Part shown: in pieces, positions 25,772 to 34,136 of the stretch | Position numbering within the stretch: position 1 is the stretch's first letter | Layout of the letters: each line of letters opens with the position of its first letter | From: CAILZL01 sp035548495 | GTDB lineage: Bacteria; Pseudomonadota; Gammaproteobacteria; Steroidobacterales; Steroidobacteraceae | NCBI GenBank assembly: GCA_035548495.1 | Contig: DASZSV010000024.1 | Location: 1 to 62,304 of the forward strand | Length of the DNA stretch: 62,304 bases | Direction of reading: 5' to 3' | The notes under the pieces: generated by a model | The model's input: the letters and a program-made list of their open reading frames with translations, nothing else | Database searches by the model: none | What the model was told of the DNA's origin: nothing | Translations under genes and position numbers: made by a program

Positions 25772-26569
25772 TCAGCCACCGTTGATTTCTATTTTTGTGA
25801 TGAGGCGTTTCAACGCCCGGTTGACCACCAGCATCAGGACCACGCACCAGAACAATTGCATGCCCAGCAAGCGGCACATTTCCATGCCGGACATGCTGCG
25901 CGATGTCAGCAATGTCACCGGCGTATGGCAGATCCCCTGAAAAGGCAGCAACAGCATCACTTTCGACAACGAGGATGGCAACAGGTACAGCGGGATCAAT
26001 GCACCGCTGAAAACCGAGACAATGTATTCCTTTGCCAGCCTGACACCCCACACCGCCTCGGTCTTGATGGCGACCAGACCAGTGAGCATGTCGATGTGTA
26101 ACAGAATGATGAAAGAACCGCTCAGGCTTGCCGCAAACAACCACACATTGCGCGCACCAATCATTCCATGAGGCAGCAACAGCAGTATCACCGTCATGCA
26201 GGGAATGAACACCAGCAGGAACCGCAATCCCATGGTACCGATGGCCGCTGCAATTTGTGAATCATGGAATCCAAGCGGACGTACAATATCCCTGATGACA
26301 TCGCCGCTGATGATGGAGCGTGAAATATTCGTTTCGGCGGACGTATTGAACGTCACCAGCAACACCACCGATATCGCCACGTATGCAAAGGTCACTTCAA
26401 AACCCTGTGTGGACAATGTCGTCGATGCGCGGTAAACCGCACGCCACAGATAGTACGCAAAGAATACCGTGAACAAACTCGACACGGCCGCGAACATGCA
26501 CTCCCACCGGTAGGTGATCATGGTCATGAAACCGATCCTGCTGATGGGCAGGTATTTACGAAACGGCAT
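25772..26569 (-). CDS. ABC-2 family permease, exporter subunit 1
   Basis: About 265 residues and six hydrophobic segments (for example YVAISVVLLVTF, FLLVFIPCMTVILLLLP, MQLFWCVVLMLVVN). ISRSIISGDVIRDIVRPLG is the cytoplasmic loop typical of this permease group and probably contacts the ATPase. The start is uncertain: the ATG at 26569 overlaps the ATPase gene by 14 bp, and one at 26584 would add five residues and lies nearer a GGAGAG. Either way it is coupled to the ATPase gene. Confidence 0.75.
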   Translation of the reverse strand: MPFRKYLPISRIGFMTMITYRWECMFAAVSSLFTVFFAYYLWRAVYRASTTLSTQGFEVTFAYVAISVVLLVTFNTSAETNISRSIISGDVIRDIVRPLGFHDSQIAAAIGTMGLRFLLVFIPCMTVILLLLPHGMIGARNVWLFAASLSGSFIILLHIDMLTGLVAIKTEAVWGVRLAKEYIVSVFSGALIPLYLLPSSLSKVMLLLPFQGICHTPVTLLTSRSMSGMEMCRLLGMQLFWCVVLMLVVNRALKRLITKIEINGG

Positions 26570-27569
26570 GTTTGCTGTACGCATACTTGATGGCACTCTC
26601 CAGGGATGCTCCCTGAATGTGGAATTCATCAATGGCAAACAGGGAACCTACCTTCTTCACCATCGTCATCGGTTCTATCTTGGTCTTGTCAAACGTGATT
26701 TCGCATCCCCTGGTATTCTCCGGATTGGCGGCAAAACCCACGATACCTTCATGCACCAGATGCACACCGATCTGTCCGCAGTCAATATCATGCTGTGTGG
26801 TTACTTTAAGGGTATAGAACACACCATGTTCACTGATAAAGCGATGCACGCTGTTGTCGAATATCAGCCTGCCCGCATTGATCAGCAGTATGCGGTCGCA
26901 AATATGCTCGATGTCCGACGTATCATGCGATGTCAGAATCACGGTGATGCCAAAATGGCGATTCATGTGGTTGATCAGTCTCCTCACCTTGTCCTTGACT
27001 TCAAGGTCGAGTCCGATGGTCGGCTCATCAAGCAGCAGAATGTCCGGCAGATGAATGCATGCCGCCAGTATTTCACACAGTGTCCGCTGTCCCAGCGACA
27101 GGTTTTTCGCCGGTGTCTTCAAGAGTCGGCTCATGCCGGTCAACTCTTCAAACAATTTGAGCGTGGTGATGTAATTTTCATCCGATACTTCATAAATGGT
27201 TTTCAACGCCAGCAATGACTCCGTGATTGGCAGCTCCCACCACAACTGCGTACGTTGTCCAAACACAATTCCCAGGCGCTTCTTGAACGCATAGGAATGA
27301 CGGTCAATGACCCTGCCGTCAAGGCTTACCGTTCCCGTGGTGGGCGACAATGCGCCACACAGGATTTTCACCAATGTTGACTTGCCCGCGCCATTCTGGC
27401 CAAGCAGCGCAACGCGCTCGCCTTTCCTTATTGAAAAGGAAACATCGTCAAGCGCAGTGACATTTCTGTACACCGGCGAAAAAATATTCTTCAGCATGCC
27501 AAACCGCTCATCGCGCGCCTGCAATTGCCGGTATTGTTTGCGGATGCCGCTAACGACTAGCTGGGTCAT
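26556..27569 (-). CDS. ABC transporter ATPase for the ABC-2 exporter
   Basis: 337 residues. Walker A is LLGQNGAGKST (57-65), the signature LSLGQRTLCE (Leu replaces the first Gly of LSGGQ), Walker B ILLLDEPTIGLD and the switch His is in ILTSHD. The 100-residue C-terminal extension is an accessory domain seen in DrrA/YbhF-like exporters. The N-terminal insertion MLKNIFSPVYRNVTALDDV is typical of ATPases paired with PF06182 permeases. It starts 12 bp after the aminotransferase gene. Confidence 0.85.
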   Translation of the reverse strand: MTQLVVSGIRKQYRQLQARDERFGMLKNIFSPVYRNVTALDDVSFSIRKGERVALLGQNGAGKSTLVKILCGALSPTTGTVSLDGRVIDRHSYAFKKRLGIVFGQRTQLWWELPITESLLALKTIYEVSDENYITTLKLFEELTGMSRLLKTPAKNLSLGQRTLCEILAACIHLPDILLLDEPTIGLDLEVKDKVRRLINHMNRHFGITVILTSHDTSDIEHICDRILLINAGRLIFDNSVHRFISEHGVFYTLKVTTQHDIDCGQIGVHLVHEGIVGFAANPENTRGCEITFDKTKIEPMTMVKKVGSLFAIDEFHIQGASLESAIKYAYSKHAVS

Positions 27570-27581
27570 GAAAAATTCCTG

Positions 27582-28610
27582 TTACAACTTTTGCAGCTCG
27601 GATTCAATTGAGCCGATATCGGTGAACTGACTGATTCTCAGAAAGGCATAGTGCCCGACAATGTGACTGCTGTTGATGTTGTTGCTGCTGGCGTGGTTCG
27701 CCTCACGGTACGGCGCCACCAGATCGGGAAACCATTTGCGCAGAATGGCAAGCACCACGGTGGAACGGCTCATCGGATACTGACTGCGCGGCTCCAGCTG
27801 ATGCAGCGGCTGACAGGCCGTGACCATGAAAAAGAAGGGACAATCAATGTAGTCGCCGTTGAAGCTGGCGGGAAGAAAAGTCTTTTCCAGTTGTGTTGCC
27901 ATTTGCGCAATCTCGCCGTAAAACTTCCGCAACGCTGCAACCTTGCTGTCCGCCAGCGAAAATTCCGATATCAACCGTTCACATTGCAGATAACTCAGCC
28001 GGTAATTGCTTGAAGGAATATCGAGTTGCGCGGCCATGTTCTCGCCGGGCCAGCCCCAGTTGATGATGGCCTTGCATTGCAGGATCAACGCACTGTTGCG
28101 TGAGATGATCGCACCGCCTTCACCACTGTTGAACAGCTTCGACGACTGGAAACTGAAGGTGGCCGCATCGCCAAGGTTGCCGGCGCGTACGCCTTTGTAA
28201 TAACCATCATGAATCTGCGCGCAATCCTCGATCAATGGCAAATGGTTGTCGCGGCAATACTGTGCAATTGCCTGCAACTCACGATTGATGAAGCCGGCCA
28301 GATGTACCACAATCACCGCGGACAAGGGTTGATTCAGATGAATGGCCTTGAGACTGTCCAGTGTCAGACCCATGTAGTCACGTGATACATCGGCAAAAAC
28401 GGGAATAAGTCCGCATCGTGCCACCGCCGTGGCCGTGGCAAGAAACGACAGTTCAGGCACCAGCACTTTCGCACCGCGCGGCAGGTCCATGGCGGTGAGC
28501 AGAACCTCAATGGCATGTGTGCCATTGCTCACCATGCAGACGTTGTCACATTCAAACTGCTTTTTGAATGCTTCTTCCAGTTGTGCTTTTACCAGTACTT
28601 CATGCTTCAT
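27582..28610 (-). CDS. DegT/DnrJ/EryC1 family PLP aminotransferase
   Basis: 342 residues. The PLP lysine is Lys158 in SFQSSKLFNSGEGG, and Asp129 in LIEDCAQ would bind the ring nitrogen. These enzymes put an amino group on keto-sugars or cyclitols during antibiotic and glycan synthesis. The start ATG overlaps the stop of the GH26-like gene (ATGA). This start leaves out roughly 20 N-terminal residues found in most family members, whereas a longer frame would run into the upstream gene. Its presence is the best hint that the operon makes an amino sugar or similar compound. Confidence 0.85.
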   Translation of the reverse strand: MKHEVLVKAQLEEAFKKQFECDNVCMVSNGTHAIEVLLTAMDLPRGAKVLVPELSFLATATAVARCGLIPVFADVSRDYMGLTLDSLKAIHLNQPLSAVIVVHLAGFINRELQAIAQYCRDNHLPLIEDCAQIHDGYYKGVRAGNLGDAATFSFQSSKLFNSGEGGAIISRNSALILQCKAIINWGWPGENMAAQLDIPSSNYRLSYLQCERLISEFSLADSKVAALRKFYGEIAQMATQLEKTFLPASFNGDYIDCPFFFMVTACQPLHQLEPRSQYPMSRSTVVLAILRKWFPDLVAPYREANHASSNNINSSHIVGHYAFLRISQFTDIGSIESELQKL

Positions 28611-30007
28611 GAAATGGTTCCTTGATGATTTACCCTGAGACAGGCGGCCAGTTGCGTTCGTACGTCGTGAACAGTTGTTACATGGCGCAGGCAACCGCCT
28701 GCAAAACGCGGCGGCATGAATACCTGCAGATGAACATCACTGACAGACGCTGTCTCACCGCTTTCAAGCCGCCGCCAGTTGTCTTTCTCTACAAGGTATA
28801 CCGCTGCGTTGAAACAATTCGTGAACTGTCCCGCGGGCGCAGACAACGTCAATGCCATTCCCTTGATGGCAGCCGGATGCGGCCATGCGAATGCAAAGTG
28901 GGCATGCGGCCATGGCATGTCAGCAATCGTCATTGGCGGAACATACTGTTTTAGTACTTCAGCATAGGCGGGCAGCGATCTGGTTGCGGTGTAATCACCA
29001 TTGCGTCCTTTCATCAAACCCAGTCCACCTTCATCGCAGTATTGATAAAAGCAGATGCCTTCCAGCCAGGGAAAATCGCTCTGCAATATTCTCTTATATA
29101 CAGTGGTGATTGCTTCTGCCTGTCCTGCCTCTCCCGCCACATCGGCATCCGAATTGAACTCGTGCAGGAACAGCGGTTTCATGATGCCACCGTTGCAATG
29201 AATCATCAGCAGATAAGTCTCTTCAATCAGCCGCCACCAGGTATCGATGCTGCCTGAAAAATAATTCTCCGACTGTGCCGGATGCGTGTGAGGCCATCCC
29301 CAGTTGAGCGTGACATATTTGTCGAGTGACCAGTAATCGGCGATGGCCAGCGCTTCACGTAATCCTGCCTGGTCAAGACAGGCAAGTTTGCGCGTTACCA
29401 CACTATTCACCTGATTGCCGACGAAAATGTCGGCTGTCAGGCTGAATACCGTCTTGATATTCGGCGCATGGCACTGAATAAGTTTATGGCAGCGAACAAA
29501 GAAATCACTGATCTCCTTGCGCGTATGCAATTTGTGATGTCTGAACCACGCGCCGTTTGCCTCATGATTGATACGTAGATACACCACACCGTAACCTGCA
29601 AGTCTGCTGAACAACTGCACCAGTTCGGCATCACTCAGGGACATGTCCAGCGACAATGTCAGGTGCACATCGGCACCAATCATTTTTATTTCATGGAGCT
29701 GGCGTTCAACACTGCCATTCTCCACGTCAAAATCCAGCGGCCAGTAATCATCGTAATCGTGATCCCATGCATACGTCGCAGCAGGATTGGGATGTGCCTG
29801 CGAAATCTTCAGCCGGTTAGTCCACTTGGGGTCGCTGGGATAATAGGCTTTCAACAGCTGCACCCCGTCGTGTGGCGAGGCAAACTGCTTCTGTACCTGT
29901 GTACAGGGGATGTAATCGCCACGCTCACTGCCATTGCTCAGTATCAGCCTGGTTCCGGCACGGCCTGCCGTGCATTCCCGGATGTCGAATTCACAGGAGG
30001 TGGTCAT
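28607..30007 (-). CDS. GH26-like TIM-barrel protein without signal peptide
   Basis: 466 residues. VYLRINHEANGAWF around Glu149 matches the acid/base motif of GH26 mannanases and glucanases (RxxHExNGxWF). FLHEFNSDAD around Glu283 is a candidate nucleophile. GH26 enzymes are normally exported, but the N-terminus here (MTTSCEFDIRECTAG) is hydrophilic, so it should stay in the cytoplasm. A beta-rich C-terminal region (about 370-466) may be an extra domain. It overlaps both neighbours by 4 bp, a radical SAM gene before and an aminotransferase after. It may be a hydrolase or a non-catalytic or synthetic relative acting on the pathway's product. Confidence 0.65.
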   Translation of the reverse strand: MTTSCEFDIRECTAGRAGTRLILSNGSERGDYIPCTQVQKQFASPHDGVQLLKAYYPSDPKWTNRLKISQAHPNPAATYAWDHDYDDYWPLDFDVENGSVERQLHEIKMIGADVHLTLSLDMSLSDAELVQLFSRLAGYGVVYLRINHEANGAWFRHHKLHTRKEISDFFVRCHKLIQCHAPNIKTVFSLTADIFVGNQVNSVVTRKLACLDQAGLREALAIADYWSLDKYVTLNWGWPHTHPAQSENYFSGSIDTWWRLIEETYLLMIHCNGGIMKPLFLHEFNSDADVAGEAGQAEAITTVYKRILQSDFPWLEGICFYQYCDEGGLGLMKGRNGDYTATRSLPAYAEVLKQYVPPMTIADMPWPHAHFAFAWPHPAAIKGMALTLSAPAGQFTNCFNAAVYLVEKDNWRRLESGETASVSDVHLQVFMPPRFAGGCLRHVTTVHDVRTQLAACLRVNHQGTIS

Positions 30008-31218
30008 TCTGTCACGGCTTCCCCGGCGTGCGCTTCTTCCGTCACCGGCGTCTGCATCCCGGCCGCGTCGGCACTGTTGGCAATCATCCAGTACTGCTGC
30101 ATGTTTCCAAGATCAACGATGGGATCGGAGAAAATCGGATCTTTCAATGTCGCTATGAATTGCGGGAATTCAGGGTGAAAACTCTTCCAGATGGCATTGT
30201 GTTCATATTGTTCCCTGGACCATGTCTCCCAGTCATTGAGCAGATTGAACACTATGCGTTCAACACCCAGCCGTTTGCCGATTTCGATCGCACCGCGCAT
30301 CTCGTGATAATTACGGTACTGCACCACAAACGCCAGCATGAAGCGCCGGATCCTGCCTTGTTCATACAGCGATTTCATGAACTCCAGATTAGCCATCAGC
30401 TTGTCGAAATCGCCGTTGACGCGCACCTTGTCATAGGTCTCCGCGGTACAGGCATCAATGGAAATCAGCACTTCATTGATGTTGTCCTGTATCTTTTCCA
30501 TCTTTTCCCATGCCTTGCGGTCAAACAGCACGCCATTCGACTGGATGTTGATGTCCAGATTCTTGCGTGAACGTCCGTCAAAGCTGAAAAGAAATTCCTT
30601 GAATAATTTCGACGAAAATGGCTCGCCTGAACCGGAGATGTTGATGCGCCCCACATTGTCGAATCCGGCTGACTCGATGTACTTCAGTACTTCGTCCTGG
30701 ATCTGTTTGCGCTGTTCGTATTCCGGTCCTCTTATATAACCGATGGTGCGTGTCCTGCAACTTGGGCAGGCGAGATTGCATGACTCATCATAGGCAAAGT
30801 TATAGTTGGCCGGATGAATCTTCACGATGGTTTCCCTGTTGAAGATGGGCGCAAGCCAGTTGCGGTGTTTCATCACCCTGTCACGCCGCACCGCATCCAG
30901 TTTCTCCGGATGCTGCAACTCATCAATGGTGAACAGGTAATGATTGTCATTGCTGTAGAAGGGACACTGGTGCCAGTCGCAGAAACTGTAGGAACCATCC
31001 AGAATGCTGGCGCGTATTTTCTGAATTGTTTCGCCGTTCCAGATTTCATTAAGGGAATTCTGTTTGATGTTGCCGATTTCCGTACGCATCCAGGATTCGC
31101 TGCAACAGCGCACACCACCATGACTGTGCACGTCGACGTTGGTAAATGGTTGCAGGCAAACCTTACCCTGCATGTCCTTGGGCTTTTTCAATGTGCCATC
31201 GGCAGTAAATTCTCTCAT
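30004..31218 (-). CDS. radical SAM enzyme with N-terminal twitch/SPASM-like cysteines
   Basis: 404 residues. The N-terminal auxiliary-cluster region has KVCLQPFTNVDVH (Cys21), GGVRCCSES (Cys38, Cys39) and FCDWHQCPF (Cys80, Cys85). The radical SAM motif is CNLACPSC (Cys147, Cys151, Cys154) and NISGSGEPFSS is the SAM-binding strand. Domain order is the same as in the enzyme at 20.5 kb, but the sequences differ widely, so they are not recent duplicates. It overlaps the genes on both sides by 4 bp. The reaction is unknown; candidates are epimerisation, dehydrogenation or C-C bond chemistry on a sugar or peptide. Confidence 0.85.
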   Translation of the reverse strand: MREFTADGTLKKPKDMQGKVCLQPFTNVDVHSHGGVRCCSESWMRTEIGNIKQNSLNEIWNGETIQKIRASILDGSYSFCDWHQCPFYSNDNHYLFTIDELQHPEKLDAVRRDRVMKHRNWLAPIFNRETIVKIHPANYNFAYDESCNLACPSCRTRTIGYIRGPEYEQRKQIQDEVLKYIESAGFDNVGRINISGSGEPFSSKLFKEFLFSFDGRSRKNLDINIQSNGVLFDRKAWEKMEKIQDNINEVLISIDACTAETYDKVRVNGDFDKLMANLEFMKSLYEQGRIRRFMLAFVVQYRNYHEMRGAIEIGKRLGVERIVFNLLNDWETWSREQYEHNAIWKSFHPEFPQFIATLKDPIFSDPIVDLGNMQQYWMIANSADAAGMQTPVTEEAHAGEAVTE

Positions 31219-32150
31219 GTTACAGCTCCCGTGAGTTCGGCGGTGCGTTGTTCCGATTCAATTTGATTGCAGACGTACTCGATGTGGTCGCGCAGATGCA
31301 CCAGACATTCACCCGCCTGCGGCAATACTTTTTTCATCGCTGCGTTGGACCAGATGCAGCCGTTTGCCTGCCATCCGCTGTCATGCAACACGATTTCGCT
31401 TGATGAACGCAGGCGGGTAATAATCTGTGCGGCGATAAATTCCCATGAATACTGGAAATCACTGCCGGCCGTGATGATCTTGGCCGTCGTTGATGTATTC
31501 AACAGATGCGCATACAGTTTCACGAGATCTCCGACCCAGATGAGCTGTGTGCCATCGTTCTTGATCAGGTTGACCGGTCTTCCTTTGAGTGCCTGCGATG
31601 CAATGTTCCAGAATCGTTGATCCGGTTGCGTGGCACATCCGGCAGCGACAGGATTACCGAAGGTGTATATCGGGCGAAGAATGTTGCATTCCGTCGAGGT
31701 ATTGCGCGACAACGCCAGCAGATAGCCTTCCACTGCCAACTTGGTGGCGCCATAAAAATCCAGCGGTCTGCATGCGCTGTCTTCGCTCATCAGCGGGCGA
31801 TACTCGCCAACGGCCATACAGGATGAAGTGGCAATGATTTTTTTAACCTTGGCGGCAATGGCCTGCTCAAACAAATTGATCGCAGGCAACGTATCCCGCT
31901 GCAGCATTTCAACCGCTGTTTCTCCCCAGCCCAGTGCGCAATGAATCACGGCATCCTGCGATATAACCAGTTGCCTGACGAGCGAAAAGTCTTCGATCAG
32001 GCCTCGCACCTTATTAATATTCGGATGTTTGAGTGCGGCTATCTTTTCAGGTGTGCGGCAAAACGCGGTCACATGATGACCGGCATCGGAAAAGTGTTTG
32101 ACAAGATGAGACCCGATGAAACCGGAGGCGCCCGTGATCAGCATTTTCAT
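31215..32150 (-). CDS. NAD-dependent epimerase/dehydratase (extended SDR)
   Basis: 311 residues. The nucleotide site MLITGASGFIGSHLVKHF has GxxGxxG, and the catalytic YxxxK is in DFYGATKLAVEGY. SSCMAVGEYRP supplies the catalytic Ser/Thr region. Such enzymes act on nucleotide sugars, giving 4-keto or epimerised sugars that a DegT aminotransferase can use. Both its ends overlap neighbours by ATGA. The substrate cannot be read from the sequence. Confidence 0.87.
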   Translation of the reverse strand: MKMLITGASGFIGSHLVKHFSDAGHHVTAFCRTPEKIAALKHPNINKVRGLIEDFSLVRQLVISQDAVIHCALGWGETAVEMLQRDTLPAINLFEQAIAAKVKKIIATSSCMAVGEYRPLMSEDSACRPLDFYGATKLAVEGYLLALSRNTSTECNILRPIYTFGNPVAAGCATQPDQRFWNIASQALKGRPVNLIKNDGTQLIWVGDLVKLYAHLLNTSTTAKIITAGSDFQYSWEFIAAQIITRLRSSSEIVLHDSGWQANGCIWSNAAMKKVLPQAGECLVHLRDHIEYVCNQIESEQRTAELTGAVT

Positions 32151-33115
32151 GGCAGCGGCACCGTTTCATCTGCCATTACTTCATTACGGATGTTATTCGG
32201 CCAATCCGCGTTCTTCACCAGCATGCGGCCGATTGCAACCAGATCAGCATTGTTGTTCCTGATGATTGTTTCTGCCACCGCCCTGCTGTTGATGCGCCCG
32301 GCGACGATGACTGGAATGTTCACGTGCTGTTTGATCGCTGCAGAATACTTCGCAAAGCAGGCGTCACCGGCTTCATCCAGTGGCGCATCGGAATATTGCG
32401 GTGACAACACCGTGCCGCCTGCAGATACATCAATGCACATTGCCCCTGCCAGTTCCAGTGCGGCTGCAAAGCGAACCGCCATGCCGATATCAAATCCATT
32501 GTCGACAAAGTCAACCGCACTGAAACGGTAAAACACCGGCAATGCTGGACACGCCTTGTGCATCGCATTCACTGTGTCCAGCGGCAAACGGAAACGATTC
32601 TGTTCATTGCCGCCAAACTGATCGGTTCTTTGATTGATCAACGGCGAGATGAGTGACATGAACAGGGAATGATGTGCGCCATGTATGCCAATACCGTCGT
32701 ATCCCAGTTGATGCAGTGTGCCGGCGGCCCGTGCAAATTCCTGCGGCAGCACAGCCAGTTCATTTACTGAGAACTGATTGATCTGTTCACCCACACCGGA
32801 AAATATCTGCGGCACCACCTTGCAATCAAAGCTGTGCATCATGTCAAGGAAGGGGCGTGATTTACCTGCGAACGAAGCCTTTTCCAGATCACTCAAACCA
32901 CCATGCGTTGGAACCGGCACCATGGCAAGTGCCGCACCGCCTCTGGCACGCGCCTCAAAGAAGCGCATGAAGGCACGCGAACCGAAGTCCCACTCATAGT
33001 ACAAGGGCGCAAGCACAATCCGGTTCTTCAACCTAAGTCGCGCAGTGATGTTCACGCTTTCAAACAATTGCGGCTGAATCACTGTTGCTTCTCCGGAATG
33101 GCGTTGTTGCAGCAT
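32147..33115 (-). CDS. old-yellow-enzyme family FMN oxidoreductase
   Basis: 322 residues. KNRIVLAPLYYEWDFG is the FMN-binding opening. The active-site strand GIGIHGAHHSLFMSLISPL followed by NQRTDQFGG is the family hallmark, although His-His replaces the usual His-Gly-Tyr. DLVAIGRMLVKNADWPN ends the phosphate site. Length is short for the family and there is no C-terminal [4Fe-4S]/FAD extension, so it is a simple ene-reductase type. It would reduce an activated C=C or oxidise a pathway intermediate. Confidence 0.87.
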   Translation of the reverse strand: MLQQRHSGEATVIQPQLFESVNITARLRLKNRIVLAPLYYEWDFGSRAFMRFFEARARGGAALAMVPVPTHGGLSDLEKASFAGKSRPFLDMMHSFDCKVVPQIFSGVGEQINQFSVNELAVLPQEFARAAGTLHQLGYDGIGIHGAHHSLFMSLISPLINQRTDQFGGNEQNRFRLPLDTVNAMHKACPALPVFYRFSAVDFVDNGFDIGMAVRFAAALELAGAMCIDVSAGGTVLSPQYSDAPLDEAGDACFAKYSAAIKQHVNIPVIVAGRINSRAVAETIIRNNNADLVAIGRMLVKNADWPNNIRNEVMADETVPLP

Positions 33116-33125
33116 CGGATATTAT

Positions 33126-34109
33126 TCAGCCCATTCTGGTCTTGGAGACCATGATGTCCGATATACCGCCCGGGCACCATGCTTCCGGACAAATGACACC
33201 TGATTTTGGAAATTCGATCTGCGCATCTCGGACATTGCCGATCCGGCCGACTTTGCCGCACCAGCTTGGAAAAATGTCGCCATGCATGTTCACCACCAGT
33301 TCCTCGATTCCCACGTTGCACTGCCAGCCCTTCCATGCATTGAGTTTCCTGATGATGATGTCGCCGGCCTTGATCAGTTGTTCCGAATTGTCCGCATAGC
33401 GCAGCTTCATGAGGCCGCGAAACGGTTTTCTCTCGCGCGTCAGCTTGAGATTCGAATTAATCTCCCTGCTCACGCTCATGATCTTCTCGCGCTGTTCATC
33501 CGTGTATGAAAACGGCCGCTGGAAATTTTCCAGCACAATCTGTACATCGATGGTGACTTCGCTGGTCTCTTCGTGAACACGATAGGCTGCTTCAATGCAG
33601 CGGTCGAAATATTCCGGCTTGACCATGATGTTGACATGCGTCTGGACATGATCCTTGATGGCATTGATGACGCGGATGAAGTGATTCAGCCGGGTGTGGT
33701 CCGAGTGAAAGCTGATGCTCACATAGTCCAGATATTTGCGGGCTTCATGCCAGTAACTCACTGCCCTCGAGCCATTGGTGCTGATGCCTATTCTGTTGCC
33801 TGCTTCACTCTGCGCCTTGATCAGCGGGATGAAGTCCTTGAAGATGGTTACTTCGCCACCGGTGTAAAGAAAACATATCTCGCGGCCGAGACCTTCCTTG
33901 TAGTGCTGGTTGATGCGCCGGGAGAATGCCAGCACCTGTTCAATGTCCATGAAAGGATGCGAGCCGCTGTGAGTTTCCGGCGGACAGTACGTGCATTTGT
34001 AGTTGCAGGTATTGCCCAGGCTCCAGTCGACTACCAGGATATTGCTTATTTCAGCTGTCTGATGCTCGATGCCGATGATGTCATCAGCGCTTTTCACTAC
34101 CGCATTCAT
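33126..34109 (-). CDS. radical SAM enzyme with C-terminal SPASM-like cysteines
   Basis: 327 residues. The cluster motif is CNYKCTYC (Cys35, Cys39, Cys42) in WSLGNTCNYKCTYCPPE. FLYTGGEVTIF is the GGE motif. Toward the C-terminus WQCNVGIEEL, PSWCGKVG and CPEAWCPGG give five further cysteines, a likely auxiliary cluster. This is the normal domain order, unlike the other two radical SAM enzymes of the window. It stands 10 bp before the OYE gene and 27 bp after the MacB-type permease. Confidence 0.85.
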   Translation of the reverse strand: MNAVVKSADDIIGIEHQTAEISNILVVDWSLGNTCNYKCTYCPPETHSGSHPFMDIEQVLAFSRRINQHYKEGLGREICFLYTGGEVTIFKDFIPLIKAQSEAGNRIGISTNGSRAVSYWHEARKYLDYVSISFHSDHTRLNHFIRVINAIKDHVQTHVNIMVKPEYFDRCIEAAYRVHEETSEVTIDVQIVLENFQRPFSYTDEQREKIMSVSREINSNLKLTRERKPFRGLMKLRYADNSEQLIKAGDIIIRKLNAWKGWQCNVGIEELVVNMHGDIFPSWCGKVGRIGNVRDAQIEFPKSGVICPEAWCPGGISDIMVSKTRMG

Positions 34110-34136
34110 TTTGTCACTCCTGAAATTGATGTGTCA

